A stretch of DNA of 64,000 nt from Marinospirillum sp035271045 (GTDB lineage: Bacteria; Pseudomonadota; Gammaproteobacteria; Pseudomonadales; Halomonadaceae), in assembly GCF_035271045.1 (NCBI RefSeq), contig NZ_DATESC010000030.1:124001-188000 (forward strand), given 5' to 3'. The first letter of the stretch is position 1. Each line of letters opens with the position of its first letter. Below, piece by piece: positions 1 through 7,372 of the stretch. A program made the position numbers and the translations under genes. Under the pieces are notes generated by a model. The model was not told the DNA's origin. It made no database searches and was given only the letters and a program-made list of their open reading frames with translations.

Positions 1-1
1 A

Positions 2-622
2 TTTGCTTTTTGTGTGGTGTTTGCCCTGCTGCTGCACTGGATTAAAAGCCGTACCCAAATTCCTTATGATGCGTTAGTTGGGGTGTTTTTAGCGTTTGCT
101 ATCGCGTTAGGTGCTTCGTTGCTATTATACGTAGCAAAGAAAGTTAATGTCCACATTTTAGAAAACGTCTTATTTGGTTCAATCTTAACCGTCAAAGACC
201 AAGACTTATTGGTGATGCTGCTACTAGCCATCGTCTGTATTGGTTTAATGATATTCAGTGGCAATCGCGCTTTAATCAGCAGTCTTGCACCCGATTTAGC
301 CAAGGTTAGAGGCATTAAAGTTGTTTTTTATGACTATGTATTTGTGCTGTTAATTGCACTGATTACCGTGGCTTCGGTAAAAATCATTGGCTCTATTTTG
401 GTAGGGGCGCTGCTACTGGTACCAGCAGTTTCAGCGCGAATGATTAGCCGCACTGGTCGTGAGTTTTTTTGGTTATCGGTGGTATTTGCCACGCTTAGCT
501 GTGTATTAGGTATTTTATTGCCAATGGCGGGTGCGCTGCCGATTCCTTCAGGTGCAGCCATCGTGCTGGTGGCTTCTTTGGGCTTTATTCTAGCTTTGGC
601 TATCAGACGTTGGAGAGCGTGA
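2..622 (+). CDS. Metal ABC transporter permease (ZnuB/MntB type), 5' end cut off
   Basis: Inner-membrane permease of an ABC-3 family importer for zinc or manganese. The frame is open to the left edge, so the start lies outside the window and 206 residues are visible. They form several hydrophobic segments, and the stretch near visible residues 90-150, with the VRGIKVVFYDYVF and VGALLLVPA motifs, is typical of ABC-3 permeases, as is the small-residue C-terminus. The stop overlaps the start of the next gene, a ZnuA-like protein, so the two are translationally coupled. The ATP-binding subunit is probably upstream. The metal carried cannot be decided from this part. Confidence 0.85.
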   Translation, partial: FAFCVVFALLLHWIKSRTQIPYDALVGVFLAFAIALGASLLLYVAKKVNVHILENVLFGSILTVKDQDLLVMLLLAIVCIGLMIFSGNRALISSLAPDLAKVRGIKVVFYDYVFVLLIALITVASVKIIGSILVGALLLVPAVSARMISRTGREFFWLSVVFATLSCVLGILLPMAGALPIPSGAAIVLVASLGFILALAIRRWRA

Positions 623-1392
623 TGAGGTTTAAGTTTTTAATTATATTTTTTTTACTCATAAGCGGGACGGCGTTGGCAGCCAAGCCTAGCGTCACCACTG
701 CCGTGCCGGTGGTGGATTTAATTGCCCAAGCTTTATTAGAAAAAACACCCGTTCAAGTGATTTATTTGCCGCCAAAACGCTTACCCATTAATCGTATTCC
801 CGCTTGGTTGAATAGTGTTGGCAGTAATGAATTAGCCGTTACTGATGCCGTATTAACGGTTGAATCAGTTTCGCGCGGATTAGCCGTTTTTTCGCTGCTG
901 CGCCAAAAAAATATTCGTCTAGTCGCTATAGATTTAGCCCAAGAAATCACACCAAAGGGTGCAGGCATTACCCAGCGTCAAGGCATTAGCGAGCCAGATT
1001 ACTTTTGGTTAGATACTAACAATCTTTTGTTGATGGTGAATATCGCCGCACGGGATTTAGCCCGTTTATGGCCCGAATATGCTAAGCAAATTAATCACAA
1101 CCGTGGGGAAGTATTGCGTCAAATTCAGCAGTTGGCTTTGCAAGTGGATGAGTTGTTGCTGTTAGCTAATGTTAACTCGCTAGCGCTTAGTGATGAAAAA
1201 TTAATGCCACTGGCTCAGGTTACGATTTTGCCTTTAGTCGAGGCGGACGTTGCTGATTTAGTGTTAAGCACGCGAGTCGAAGCGGGCAAAAAAACTTGGG
1301 TCATTGATCCACTGCTACGCCCTAGTGCTAAAACTTTAGAAGCTTGGCTAGAATCGGTGGTGGTGAGTTTGCAACAGGCTTTAATAGAATAG
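622..1392 (+). CDS. Degenerate ZnuA-like periplasmic metal-binding protein
   Basis: A 256-residue secreted protein; the N-terminus is a clear Sec signal peptide ending near TALAA. Similarity to ZnuA/MntA solute-binding proteins lies in the overall plan and in the stretch around residues 125-160, where YFWLDTNN stands where the family has HIWLDP. The metal-binding histidines are not there: I find one histidine in the whole protein, in INHNRG. The ATG at 622 overlaps the permease stop by one base, and I prefer it to a TTG at 610. Being coupled to the permease suggests a role in metal import, perhaps as an accessory or altered-specificity binding protein. Function beyond that is inference. Confidence 0.65.
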   Translation: MRFKFLIIFFLLISGTALAAKPSVTTAVPVVDLIAQALLEKTPVQVIYLPPKRLPINRIPAWLNSVGSNELAVTDAVLTVESVSRGLAVFSLLRQKNIRLVAIDLAQEITPKGAGITQRQGISEPDYFWLDTNNLLLMVNIAARDLARLWPEYAKQINHNRGEVLRQIQQLALQVDELLLLANVNSLALSDEKLMPLAQVTILPLVEADVADLVLSTRVEAGKKTWVIDPLLRPSAKTLEAWLESVVVSLQQALIE

Positions 1393-1471
1393 ATTTTCTG
1401 CAACCTTGTTGGCTTTATCTAGTCTAAAAACACCCATTAATTCAGCAGTTAGTTAAGGAAACCCCAGCATT

Positions 1472-2611
1472 ATGGCGCTTTCTAAAAAAAATAAGCGGGC
1501 AATAATGATCGTTATTTTATTACTGTTAATCGCCGGTTTAACTGGGTGGTTTTTAAGTGATAGCAAGGTTGAGCAGCATTTACCGACCGCTAAAGTTGTG
1601 CGTGGTAATTTGCAAGAAAAAGTCACGGCTACTGGCACACTGAACCCTAAAAACTATGTCGATGTGGGCGCACAAATTTCTGGGCAGTTGGTGCATTTGC
1701 ACGTTGAAGTAGGAAGCGAAGTTGAAGCCGGTCAGCTTTTAGCAGAAATTGATGCGCGGGTTTTAGAAGCCAATGTTGCGGCAAGCCGTGCCCAATTACG
1801 TGCTCAAGCAGCGCAATTAAGAGACCGTAAAGCACAATTAAAACTGGCTGGCTTGCATTATCAACGCCAAAAAGCATTGCGTAAAGATGAAGCTGTGACT
1901 GAAGAAGCGGTGCAGCAGGCCGAAGCCAGTTTTTTATCCTCGCAAGCACAAGTCGATCAACTGCAAGCCCAAATTGAACAAAATCAATCGTCTTTAGCCG
2001 CCGATGAAGCCAACCTAGAATACGCCCGAATTCTTGCACCAATGAGCGGTACGGTCGTATCAATTAAAGCGCAACAAGGACAAACGCTTAATGCTAATCA
2101 ACAAGCGCCGGTTATATTGCAAGTGGCTGATTTAAAACAAATGCGCGTAGAAACCCAAGTTTCTGAGGCGGATATTAGTCGTTTAAACGTGGGTATGTCG
2201 GCGTATTTCACCACATTAGGCAGTCAAGGTGAGCGTTGGCAAGGTAAGTTATTACGCATTGAACCTACGCCGGTGGTTGAAAATAACGTAGTGCTTTATA
2301 ACGCACCTTTTGATGTTGAAAACCTAGCAGGCAAACTGTTGCCACAAATGACCGCTCAGGTTTTTTTTATTGTCGCCGAAACAAAAAATGCCTTATTGGT
2401 GCCAACCGCTGCCTTACAGCGCATAAAACGTAACACTTACCAAGCCACTGTATTGCATAGCGATGGTCGCCAAGAACAACGTGACGTTAAAGTAGGTGTG
2501 AATGACCGCATTCAAGCCGAAGTGTTAGAAGGTTTAAGCGAAGGTGAAGCCCTGCTGCTGCAAGCCGGTGCCAAAAAACCAGCGAATGCTATGCCAAGAA
2601 TGCCACGCTAA
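1472..2611 (+). CDS. macA: Periplasmic adaptor of MacAB-type efflux (HlyD/RND adaptor family)
   Basis: Membrane fusion protein linking the MacB-like ABC exporter to an outer membrane channel. It is 379 residues with one N-terminal membrane anchor (about 10-28), then a lipoyl/barrel-sandwich half (TGTLNPKNYVDVGAQISGQL), a long alpha-hairpin rich in Q, A and L (about 95-175), the returning lipoyl half (ILAPMSGTVVSIKAQQGQTL) and a beta-barrel/membrane-proximal domain. Its stop overlaps the macB start by one base, and an outer membrane factor follows, so the three form one operon. Substrate is unknown; MacAB systems export macrolides, lipopeptides or haem precursors in other bacteria. Confidence 0.9.
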   Translation: MALSKKNKRAIMIVILLLLIAGLTGWFLSDSKVEQHLPTAKVVRGNLQEKVTATGTLNPKNYVDVGAQISGQLVHLHVEVGSEVEAGQLLAEIDARVLEANVAASRAQLRAQAAQLRDRKAQLKLAGLHYQRQKALRKDEAVTEEAVQQAEASFLSSQAQVDQLQAQIEQNQSSLAADEANLEYARILAPMSGTVVSIKAQQGQTLNANQQAPVILQVADLKQMRVETQVSEADISRLNVGMSAYFTTLGSQGERWQGKLLRIEPTPVVENNVVLYNAPFDVENLAGKLLPQMTAQVFFIVAETKNALLVPTAALQRIKRNTYQATVLHSDGRQEQRDVKVGVNDRIQAEVLEGLSEGEALLLQAGAKKPANAMPRMPR

Positions 2612-4572
2612 TGAATAAGCCAGTCAATATAAACGTATCAAACGTCCCCTTAATTCGATTAGAAAAAATCACCCGCAGCTTTAGTAACGGCGAAGAAACC
2701 TTACAAGTCTTAAAAGGTTTAGATTTAATCATCGAAGAAGGCGAGTTTGTTGCCATTATTGGTAGCTCTGGTTCAGGAAAAACAACGTTAATGAATCTTT
2801 TGGGTTGTTTAGATCGACCCAATTCTGGCGAGTATTGGTTTCGTGGACGACCTGTTAGCCAGCTAAGTAAAGATGAATTAGCTTATTTACGCCGTGATGC
2901 TTTTGGTTTTGTTTTTCAAGGTTATCATTTATTGCCCGGTACGCCAGCGATTAATAACGTTGAATTGCCGGCGATTTATGCCGGTTTACCACCTGAACAA
3001 CGCCGTGAAAGAGCCTTGGCTTTGTTAGCGCGTTTAGGTTTAAGCGACCGCATTAATCACTTGCCAAGCCAGTTATCGGGTGGGCAGCAGCAGCGGGTTT
3101 CTATTGCCAGAGCCTTGATGAACGGTGGGCAAATTATTTTAGCTGACGAACCAACGGGGGCTTTAGATACTAAAAGTGGCATTGAAGTGATGCAGCTCTT
3201 AAAAGAACTATCGGCACAAGGTCATACGCTATTACTGATTACCCATGATGCTGAAGTCGCTGCTCATGCTGATCGCATTATTGAAATACGTGATGGCGAA
3301 ATTATCAGCGATCAAAAATCTGCAGCAGTACAAGAGCCTAAAGCACGCTTGCCTTTGCTAGAAGTAGCAAAAGAGCAGCCGTTAATTGATGTGTGGGAAT
3401 CCACCAAAGCTGCGTTTTCTGCGTTGCACCGTAACTTATTTCGTACGTTATTAACCTTGCTGGGCATCGTGATTGGCGTTGCGTCGGTAATTGCTATGTT
3501 GGCGATTGGGGATGGCGCTAAAAATGAAATTGTTGAACGCATTAGTTCGTTAGGTAGCAACCTATTATTGGTGCGCCCGGGTGCGCCTAACCAGCGTGGA
3601 CGATGGAGTATCGCAACTTTGGTGCCTGAAGATGTGGATGCTATTAACCTTGAAATACCTAATGTGTTGGCAGCCATTCCTGAGTTGACTGGTACAGCTA
3701 CGTTACGTTATGGCAACCGTGATAAAAGTACCAGCATGAATGCGACTTCTGCTGCTTTTCCGCTGGTTCGGCAATGGAATGTGGCACAAGGTACTTTTTT
3801 TAGTGCTGAAGATGAAGCACTTTATGCCACCGTAGCAGTATTAGGTAAAACCGTTGCGGATGATTTATTTGCTGGCCGTTCGCCTTTGGGTGAATACGTG
3901 ATGGCAGGCGGTACGCTGTTACAGGTGATTGGCGTAATGAGTGAGCGCGGCGCTTCACCGATGGGGCAAGACCAAGACGACTTGGTATTACTGCCTTATA
4001 GTACCGGCAGTTTACGGATTTTTGGGCAGCGTTTTTTACGTAACGTCACGGTAGCAGTAGACGATGTTAGTCAAATGGAGGCAACGCAAAATCAGATTTT
4101 TGACTTGTTATTAGCGCGTCATGGCGATGAGGATTTTCAAATTCGTAATATGGCTTCGTTAATTGAAAATGTAACGGCGACTCAAGATACATTTACTTTA
4201 TTGCTAGGTTCTGTGGCGGCCATTTCATTGCTAGTAGGTGGTGTTGGCGTAATGAATATTATGCTGGTCTCGGTGAATGAGCGAACCCGAGAAATAGGTA
4301 TACGTTTAGCGACAGGTGCGCGGGCACGTAATATTCTGCAACAGTTCTTAATCGAAGCGTTAACCATTTCTGCCTTGGGCGGATTAATCGGCGTGATGAT
4401 TGGATTAAGTACGGCTTGGCTGGTGGGTTATTTAGGTACAACGGTCTATTTTTCTGTTTTTCCTGTGGTATTAGCTTTTAGTTGTGCATTTGCTACAGGG
4501 CTTATTTTTGGTTTTTTGCCAGCACGCAAAGCAGCGCATTTAGATCCAGTCAAAGCCTTGTCTACGGAGTAG
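2611..4572 (+). CDS. macB: MacB-type ABC exporter, ATPase fused to FtsX-like permease
   Basis: 653 residues, the usual MacB length. The N-terminal ATPase domain shows Walker A GSSGSGKTT (about 51-59), the signature LSGGQQQR (about 155) and Walker B ILADEPTGALD (about 175). A linker then leads to the first membrane helix (about 275-300), a large periplasmic domain, and three C-terminal helices with the FtsX-family motif NERTREIGIRLATGA. It works as a dimer that drives substrates through MacA and the outer membrane channel by mechanotransmission. It sits between its two partners with overlapping or near-overlapping reading frames. Confidence 0.93.
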   Translation: MNKPVNINVSNVPLIRLEKITRSFSNGEETLQVLKGLDLIIEEGEFVAIIGSSGSGKTTLMNLLGCLDRPNSGEYWFRGRPVSQLSKDELAYLRRDAFGFVFQGYHLLPGTPAINNVELPAIYAGLPPEQRRERALALLARLGLSDRINHLPSQLSGGQQQRVSIARALMNGGQIILADEPTGALDTKSGIEVMQLLKELSAQGHTLLLITHDAEVAAHADRIIEIRDGEIISDQKSAAVQEPKARLPLLEVAKEQPLIDVWESTKAAFSALHRNLFRTLLTLLGIVIGVASVIAMLAIGDGAKNEIVERISSLGSNLLLVRPGAPNQRGRWSIATLVPEDVDAINLEIPNVLAAIPELTGTATLRYGNRDKSTSMNATSAAFPLVRQWNVAQGTFFSAEDEALYATVAVLGKTVADDLFAGRSPLGEYVMAGGTLLQVIGVMSERGASPMGQDQDDLVLLPYSTGSLRIFGQRFLRNVTVAVDDVSQMEATQNQIFDLLLARHGDEDFQIRNMASLIENVTATQDTFTLLLGSVAAISLLVGGVGVMNIMLVSVNERTREIGIRLATGARARNILQQFLIEALTISALGGLIGVMIGLSTAWLVGYLGTTVYFSVFPVVLAFSCAFATGLIFGFLPARKAAHLDPVKALSTE

Positions 4573-4577
4573 CAGTA

Positions 4578-5978
4578 ATGTTGTTGTGCTTGTTTAAAAA
4601 AGTACGTTTTAGATTAGTGGTTATTAGTATTGGGGTATTGTTGTTAAGTGCTTGTGGCTATAACCCTCAGCACGAAACCTTGCCTGTTGAGTTTAGTAAA
4701 GCGTGGCAAGCGGCTCAAAAAGACTCAACGCTTGAATATACCGCAGCTAACAGTGATTGGTGGTTGTCTTTTGAATCACTGCAGCTAAACGCGTTAATTG
4801 CCAAAACACTGGAGTCAAATCCCGATTTGTTAATGGTCTATCAACGTATTTTGCAAGCTGAGGCGCAGTTAGGGATTACGCGGGCGGATACTTTACCCCA
4901 TTTAGATGCTAGCGGTTCACTGGGTTTAAGTCATAGCAGCGGTCGTTCAAGTAATAGTAAATCGTCAAGTTTTGGATTAAATACCAGTTATGAAATTGAT
5001 TTATGGGGCCGCTTAGCAGCAGAGCGTTCTGCTAGTGAAGCAACCTTAGCGAGTAAAGTTTATGACTGGCACGCAACGCGTTTAACGCTAACGGCTGCTG
5101 TGGCTAGCAGCTGGTTTAAATGGTTGGTATTAGATGGTCAGCAACGCAATGCCTTATGGTATTTACAAGCCTCTGAACAGCAACTCAATTTCATTGAAGC
5201 GGGTTATGAACGCGGTAGTATTAACCGCGTCGAGCTAGCGCGACAGCGTAAACAAGTCTTAACACGCCAAGCCAATTTAACAAAATTAACCCATCAAAAG
5301 CTGCAAGCTAGCAATGCTTTGGCTTTGTTATTGGGCGAATCACCGCAGCACTTTCAGCCACCTCAGGCGAAGTTAATGCAGCTACAAATTCCACGCCCTA
5401 ACCCAGGTTTACCTACTGATATTTTAAGCCGTAGACCCGATTTAGCCCGTGAAGAAGCACAGTTAAAAGCAGTTGATGCTGATTTAGCCATTGCTAAAAA
5501 GACCATTTACCCAAGTCTTAACCTAAGTGCATCCGTAAGGCTGGCAAGCGCTAATAGCTTAATTTTTGGTGATCCAACACAAAGCTTAAATTTAGGTGCA
5601 AGCATTACGCAAAGCATTTTTGATTTTGGAAAACGCCGCCGCCAAATAACGCTAAGCGAAGCCAAGCAGCAAGAAATGCTGTTAAGTTATTACAAGGCGG
5701 TTTTAACTGCGTTAGCCGAAGTAGAAGACGCATTAAGCAACGAGCAGCTAAGCCATACACTAGAAATTCAGCAGCAGCAGTTAATTGCAGAGAATCGCTT
5801 AATTGCCAGAAACACCGAAAAGCTTTACAACGCCGGTGCAGAAAAACTAACCGATTTACTGGATGCTCAACTAGAAGAATTACAAGCAGAAGATCAGTTG
5901 TTAGCGCTTTACCAAGATCGTCTTAATGCTAGCTTAAACTTGTATAAGGTATTGGGTGGTGGCTGGCGCGTGGATTAA
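4578..5978 (+). CDS. Outer membrane efflux lipoprotein, NodT/TolC-like
   Basis: Outer membrane channel of the efflux operon, 466 residues from the ATG at 4578, preceded by GGAG. An upstream in-frame start at 4482 lies inside macB and would spoil the signal sequence. Residues 1-26 form a lipoprotein signal ending in LLLSAC, so Cys26 should be lipidated. Two repeated OEP halves follow; landmark motifs are SYEIDLWGR (first half) and LSRRPDLAREEAQLKAVDADLAIAK, typical of the NodT subfamily. It begins only 5 bases after the macB stop, which supports a complete tripartite pump. Confidence 0.9.
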   Translation: MLLCLFKKVRFRLVVISIGVLLLSACGYNPQHETLPVEFSKAWQAAQKDSTLEYTAANSDWWLSFESLQLNALIAKTLESNPDLLMVYQRILQAEAQLGITRADTLPHLDASGSLGLSHSSGRSSNSKSSSFGLNTSYEIDLWGRLAAERSASEATLASKVYDWHATRLTLTAAVASSWFKWLVLDGQQRNALWYLQASEQQLNFIEAGYERGSINRVELARQRKQVLTRQANLTKLTHQKLQASNALALLLGESPQHFQPPQAKLMQLQIPRPNPGLPTDILSRRPDLAREEAQLKAVDADLAIAKKTIYPSLNLSASVRLASANSLIFGDPTQSLNLGASITQSIFDFGKRRRQITLSEAKQQEMLLSYYKAVLTALAEVEDALSNEQLSHTLEIQQQQLIAENRLIARNTEKLYNAGAEKLTDLLDAQLEELQAEDQLLALYQDRLNASLNLYKVLGGGWRVD

Positions 5979-6130
5979 TCGGTTGCTTTACTTTTTACTG
6001 TTAAAAATAATGCCAATAAGCTATAAAGTTAATTAGTCTTATCTGTTTTATAATATTGATTCTTTTATAAATAACAATAAAACAGGGTTCAACTATAAGG
6101 CTACATTAAAAATAGATGAGGAATAAAAAA

Positions 6131-7138
6131 ATGCGCTTAATTAGACATTTTAAATATGCTACAAGCTCTATCTTGGGAGTCGTAGGACTCCTTACTTTAA
6201 GCGGTAATTTGCTGGCGGATGATGGTTATCATGCTCAATATGCAAACCGTTTTGAAGTTTTACCGGCTATTTCACCAATTCCAGCCAATAATAGCTTGAC
6301 GGAATCTAAGATTGAGTTAGGTAAAATGCTATTTTTTGAACCACGCATTTCAGGTAGTGGTGTGATTAGCTGTGCAACTTGCCATAACCCAGCTTTAGGT
6401 TGGACAGACCGCATCCCACGCGCAACCGGCCATGCTGCCCAAGTGGGTGAGCGCAATACTCCCACTGTACTTAACTCAGGTTTTTTTGCCGCTCAGTTTT
6501 GGGATGGTCGTGCAGCTGATTTAGAAGCGCAAGCACTAGGCCCTATTGAAGCGGATATTGAAATGAATATGTCGCTTGACGACGCTATCACACGTTTAAA
6601 AGGTTTTAAAGAATACCAAGATGCTTTTGCCAGAGCTTATGGTGGTGATGGTGAAAAGCAAATTACACCAAATAACGTAGCGCACGCTATGGCAAGTTTT
6701 CAGCGCACCTTAAATACGCCTAACTCACCTTTTGATCGTTACCTGCAAGGTGATTTAGCCGCACTTACCGATCAACAAAAACGTGGTATGGCATTATTTG
6801 CTGACAGTGGTTGTAATGCCTGCCACTCTGGTCCAGCAATGACTGATAGCTATTTTCACGTTATTAAAGTGCCAGGATCGACTGATTTAGGGCGCTTTTT
6901 GGTAACAAAAAATGAAGCGGATAAGCACGCTTTTAAAACCCCAACCTTGCGTAATGTTGCTGTTACCTACCCATATTTCAATAATGGTGGCACGGCGACA
7001 TTAGAAGAAGCAGTACAAGTTATGGGTAAAGAAATGCTAGGTCGTGAATATAAAAAGAACCAAGTGGCCGATATAGTTGCCTTCTTGCATTCTTTAACGG
7101 GTGAAATGCCACACATAGAAATTCCTGCACTGCCTTAG
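6131..7138 (+). CDS. Di-haem cytochrome c peroxidase
   Basis: Periplasmic enzyme reducing hydrogen peroxide with electrons from small c-type cytochromes. From the ATG at 6131, preceded by GAGGAA, it has 335 residues; the alternative ATG at 6116 has no ribosome binding site. A signal peptide ends near NLLADD. Two c-type haem sites are visible: CATCH at 81-85 and CNACH at 228-232, plus the conserved ERNTPTVLNS stretch and a late KTPTLRNV motif, all as in the CcpA/MauG family. It is alone between an AT-rich 150-base stretch and a strong terminator. A MauG-type role is possible but peroxidase is the simplest reading. Confidence 0.9.
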   Translation: MRLIRHFKYATSSILGVVGLLTLSGNLLADDGYHAQYANRFEVLPAISPIPANNSLTESKIELGKMLFFEPRISGSGVISCATCHNPALGWTDRIPRATGHAAQVGERNTPTVLNSGFFAAQFWDGRAADLEAQALGPIEADIEMNMSLDDAITRLKGFKEYQDAFARAYGGDGEKQITPNNVAHAMASFQRTLNTPNSPFDRYLQGDLAALTDQQKRGMALFADSGCNACHSGPAMTDSYFHVIKVPGSTDLGRFLVTKNEADKHAFKTPTLRNVAVTYPYFNNGGTATLEEAVQVMGKEMLGREYKKNQVADIVAFLHSLTGEMPHIEIPALP

Positions 7139-7163
7139 TTTTTAATTTAGTTTATTAGTCCAC

Positions 7164-7204
7164 AAAGCCTGACTAGGCATAAGAGCAACCAGTCAGGCTT
7201 TTTT
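7164..7204 (+). terminator. Rho-independent terminator after the cytochrome c peroxidase gene
   Basis: Perfect 10-bp stem AAGCCTGACT / AGTCAGGCTT at 7165-7174 and 7191-7200, followed by a T run. It lies 26 bases after the stop codon. Confidence 0.88.
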
Positions 7205-7229
7205 ATGCCGTTTTAACAACTTCGTCCTA

Positions 7230-7262
7230 GACAAATGCTAATAAGAAAGATTAGTATTTGTC
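7230..7262. promoter_or_regulatory. Long inverted repeat upstream of the TonB receptor gene
   Basis: Arms GACAAATGCTAAT (7230-7242) and ATTAGTATTTGTC (7250-7262) are complementary at 12 of 13 positions around the 7-base spacer AAGAAAG. There is no T run, so it is not an intrinsic terminator. It lies 110 bases before the receptor start and could be an operator or an RNA hairpin in the leader. Confidence 0.6.
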
Positions 7263-7270
7263 TTGTGGGT

Positions 7271-7344
7271 CAGCCAGCCAAAAAAGTTCCATTTTTTTTA
7301 AAAAATTGTGAATGTTATTCCTAGCCAGCCAGCCTAAAAATTCC
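7271..7344. repeat. Pair of CAGCCAGCC direct repeats in the TonB receptor leader
   Basis: CAGCCAGCC followed by six A/T bases and TTCC occurs at 7271-7290 and again at 7326-7344. The second copy lies 29 bases before the receptor start codon. Purpose unknown; a protein or RNA binding site is possible. Confidence 0.55.
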
Positions 7345-7372
7345 TTAAAATTTTTTGACTGGAGACTCCAAA

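Noticed and set aside
1647..2063. 138-codon minus-strand ORF inside macA
   Set aside because: It mirrors the macA reading frame, has no ribosome site, and macA is clearly the coding strand.
6050..6130. Fur box upstream of the cytochrome c peroxidase gene
   Set aside because: AT-rich with scattered TTGAT/ATAA elements, but no 7-1-7 or 6-6-6 GATAAT arrangement holds.
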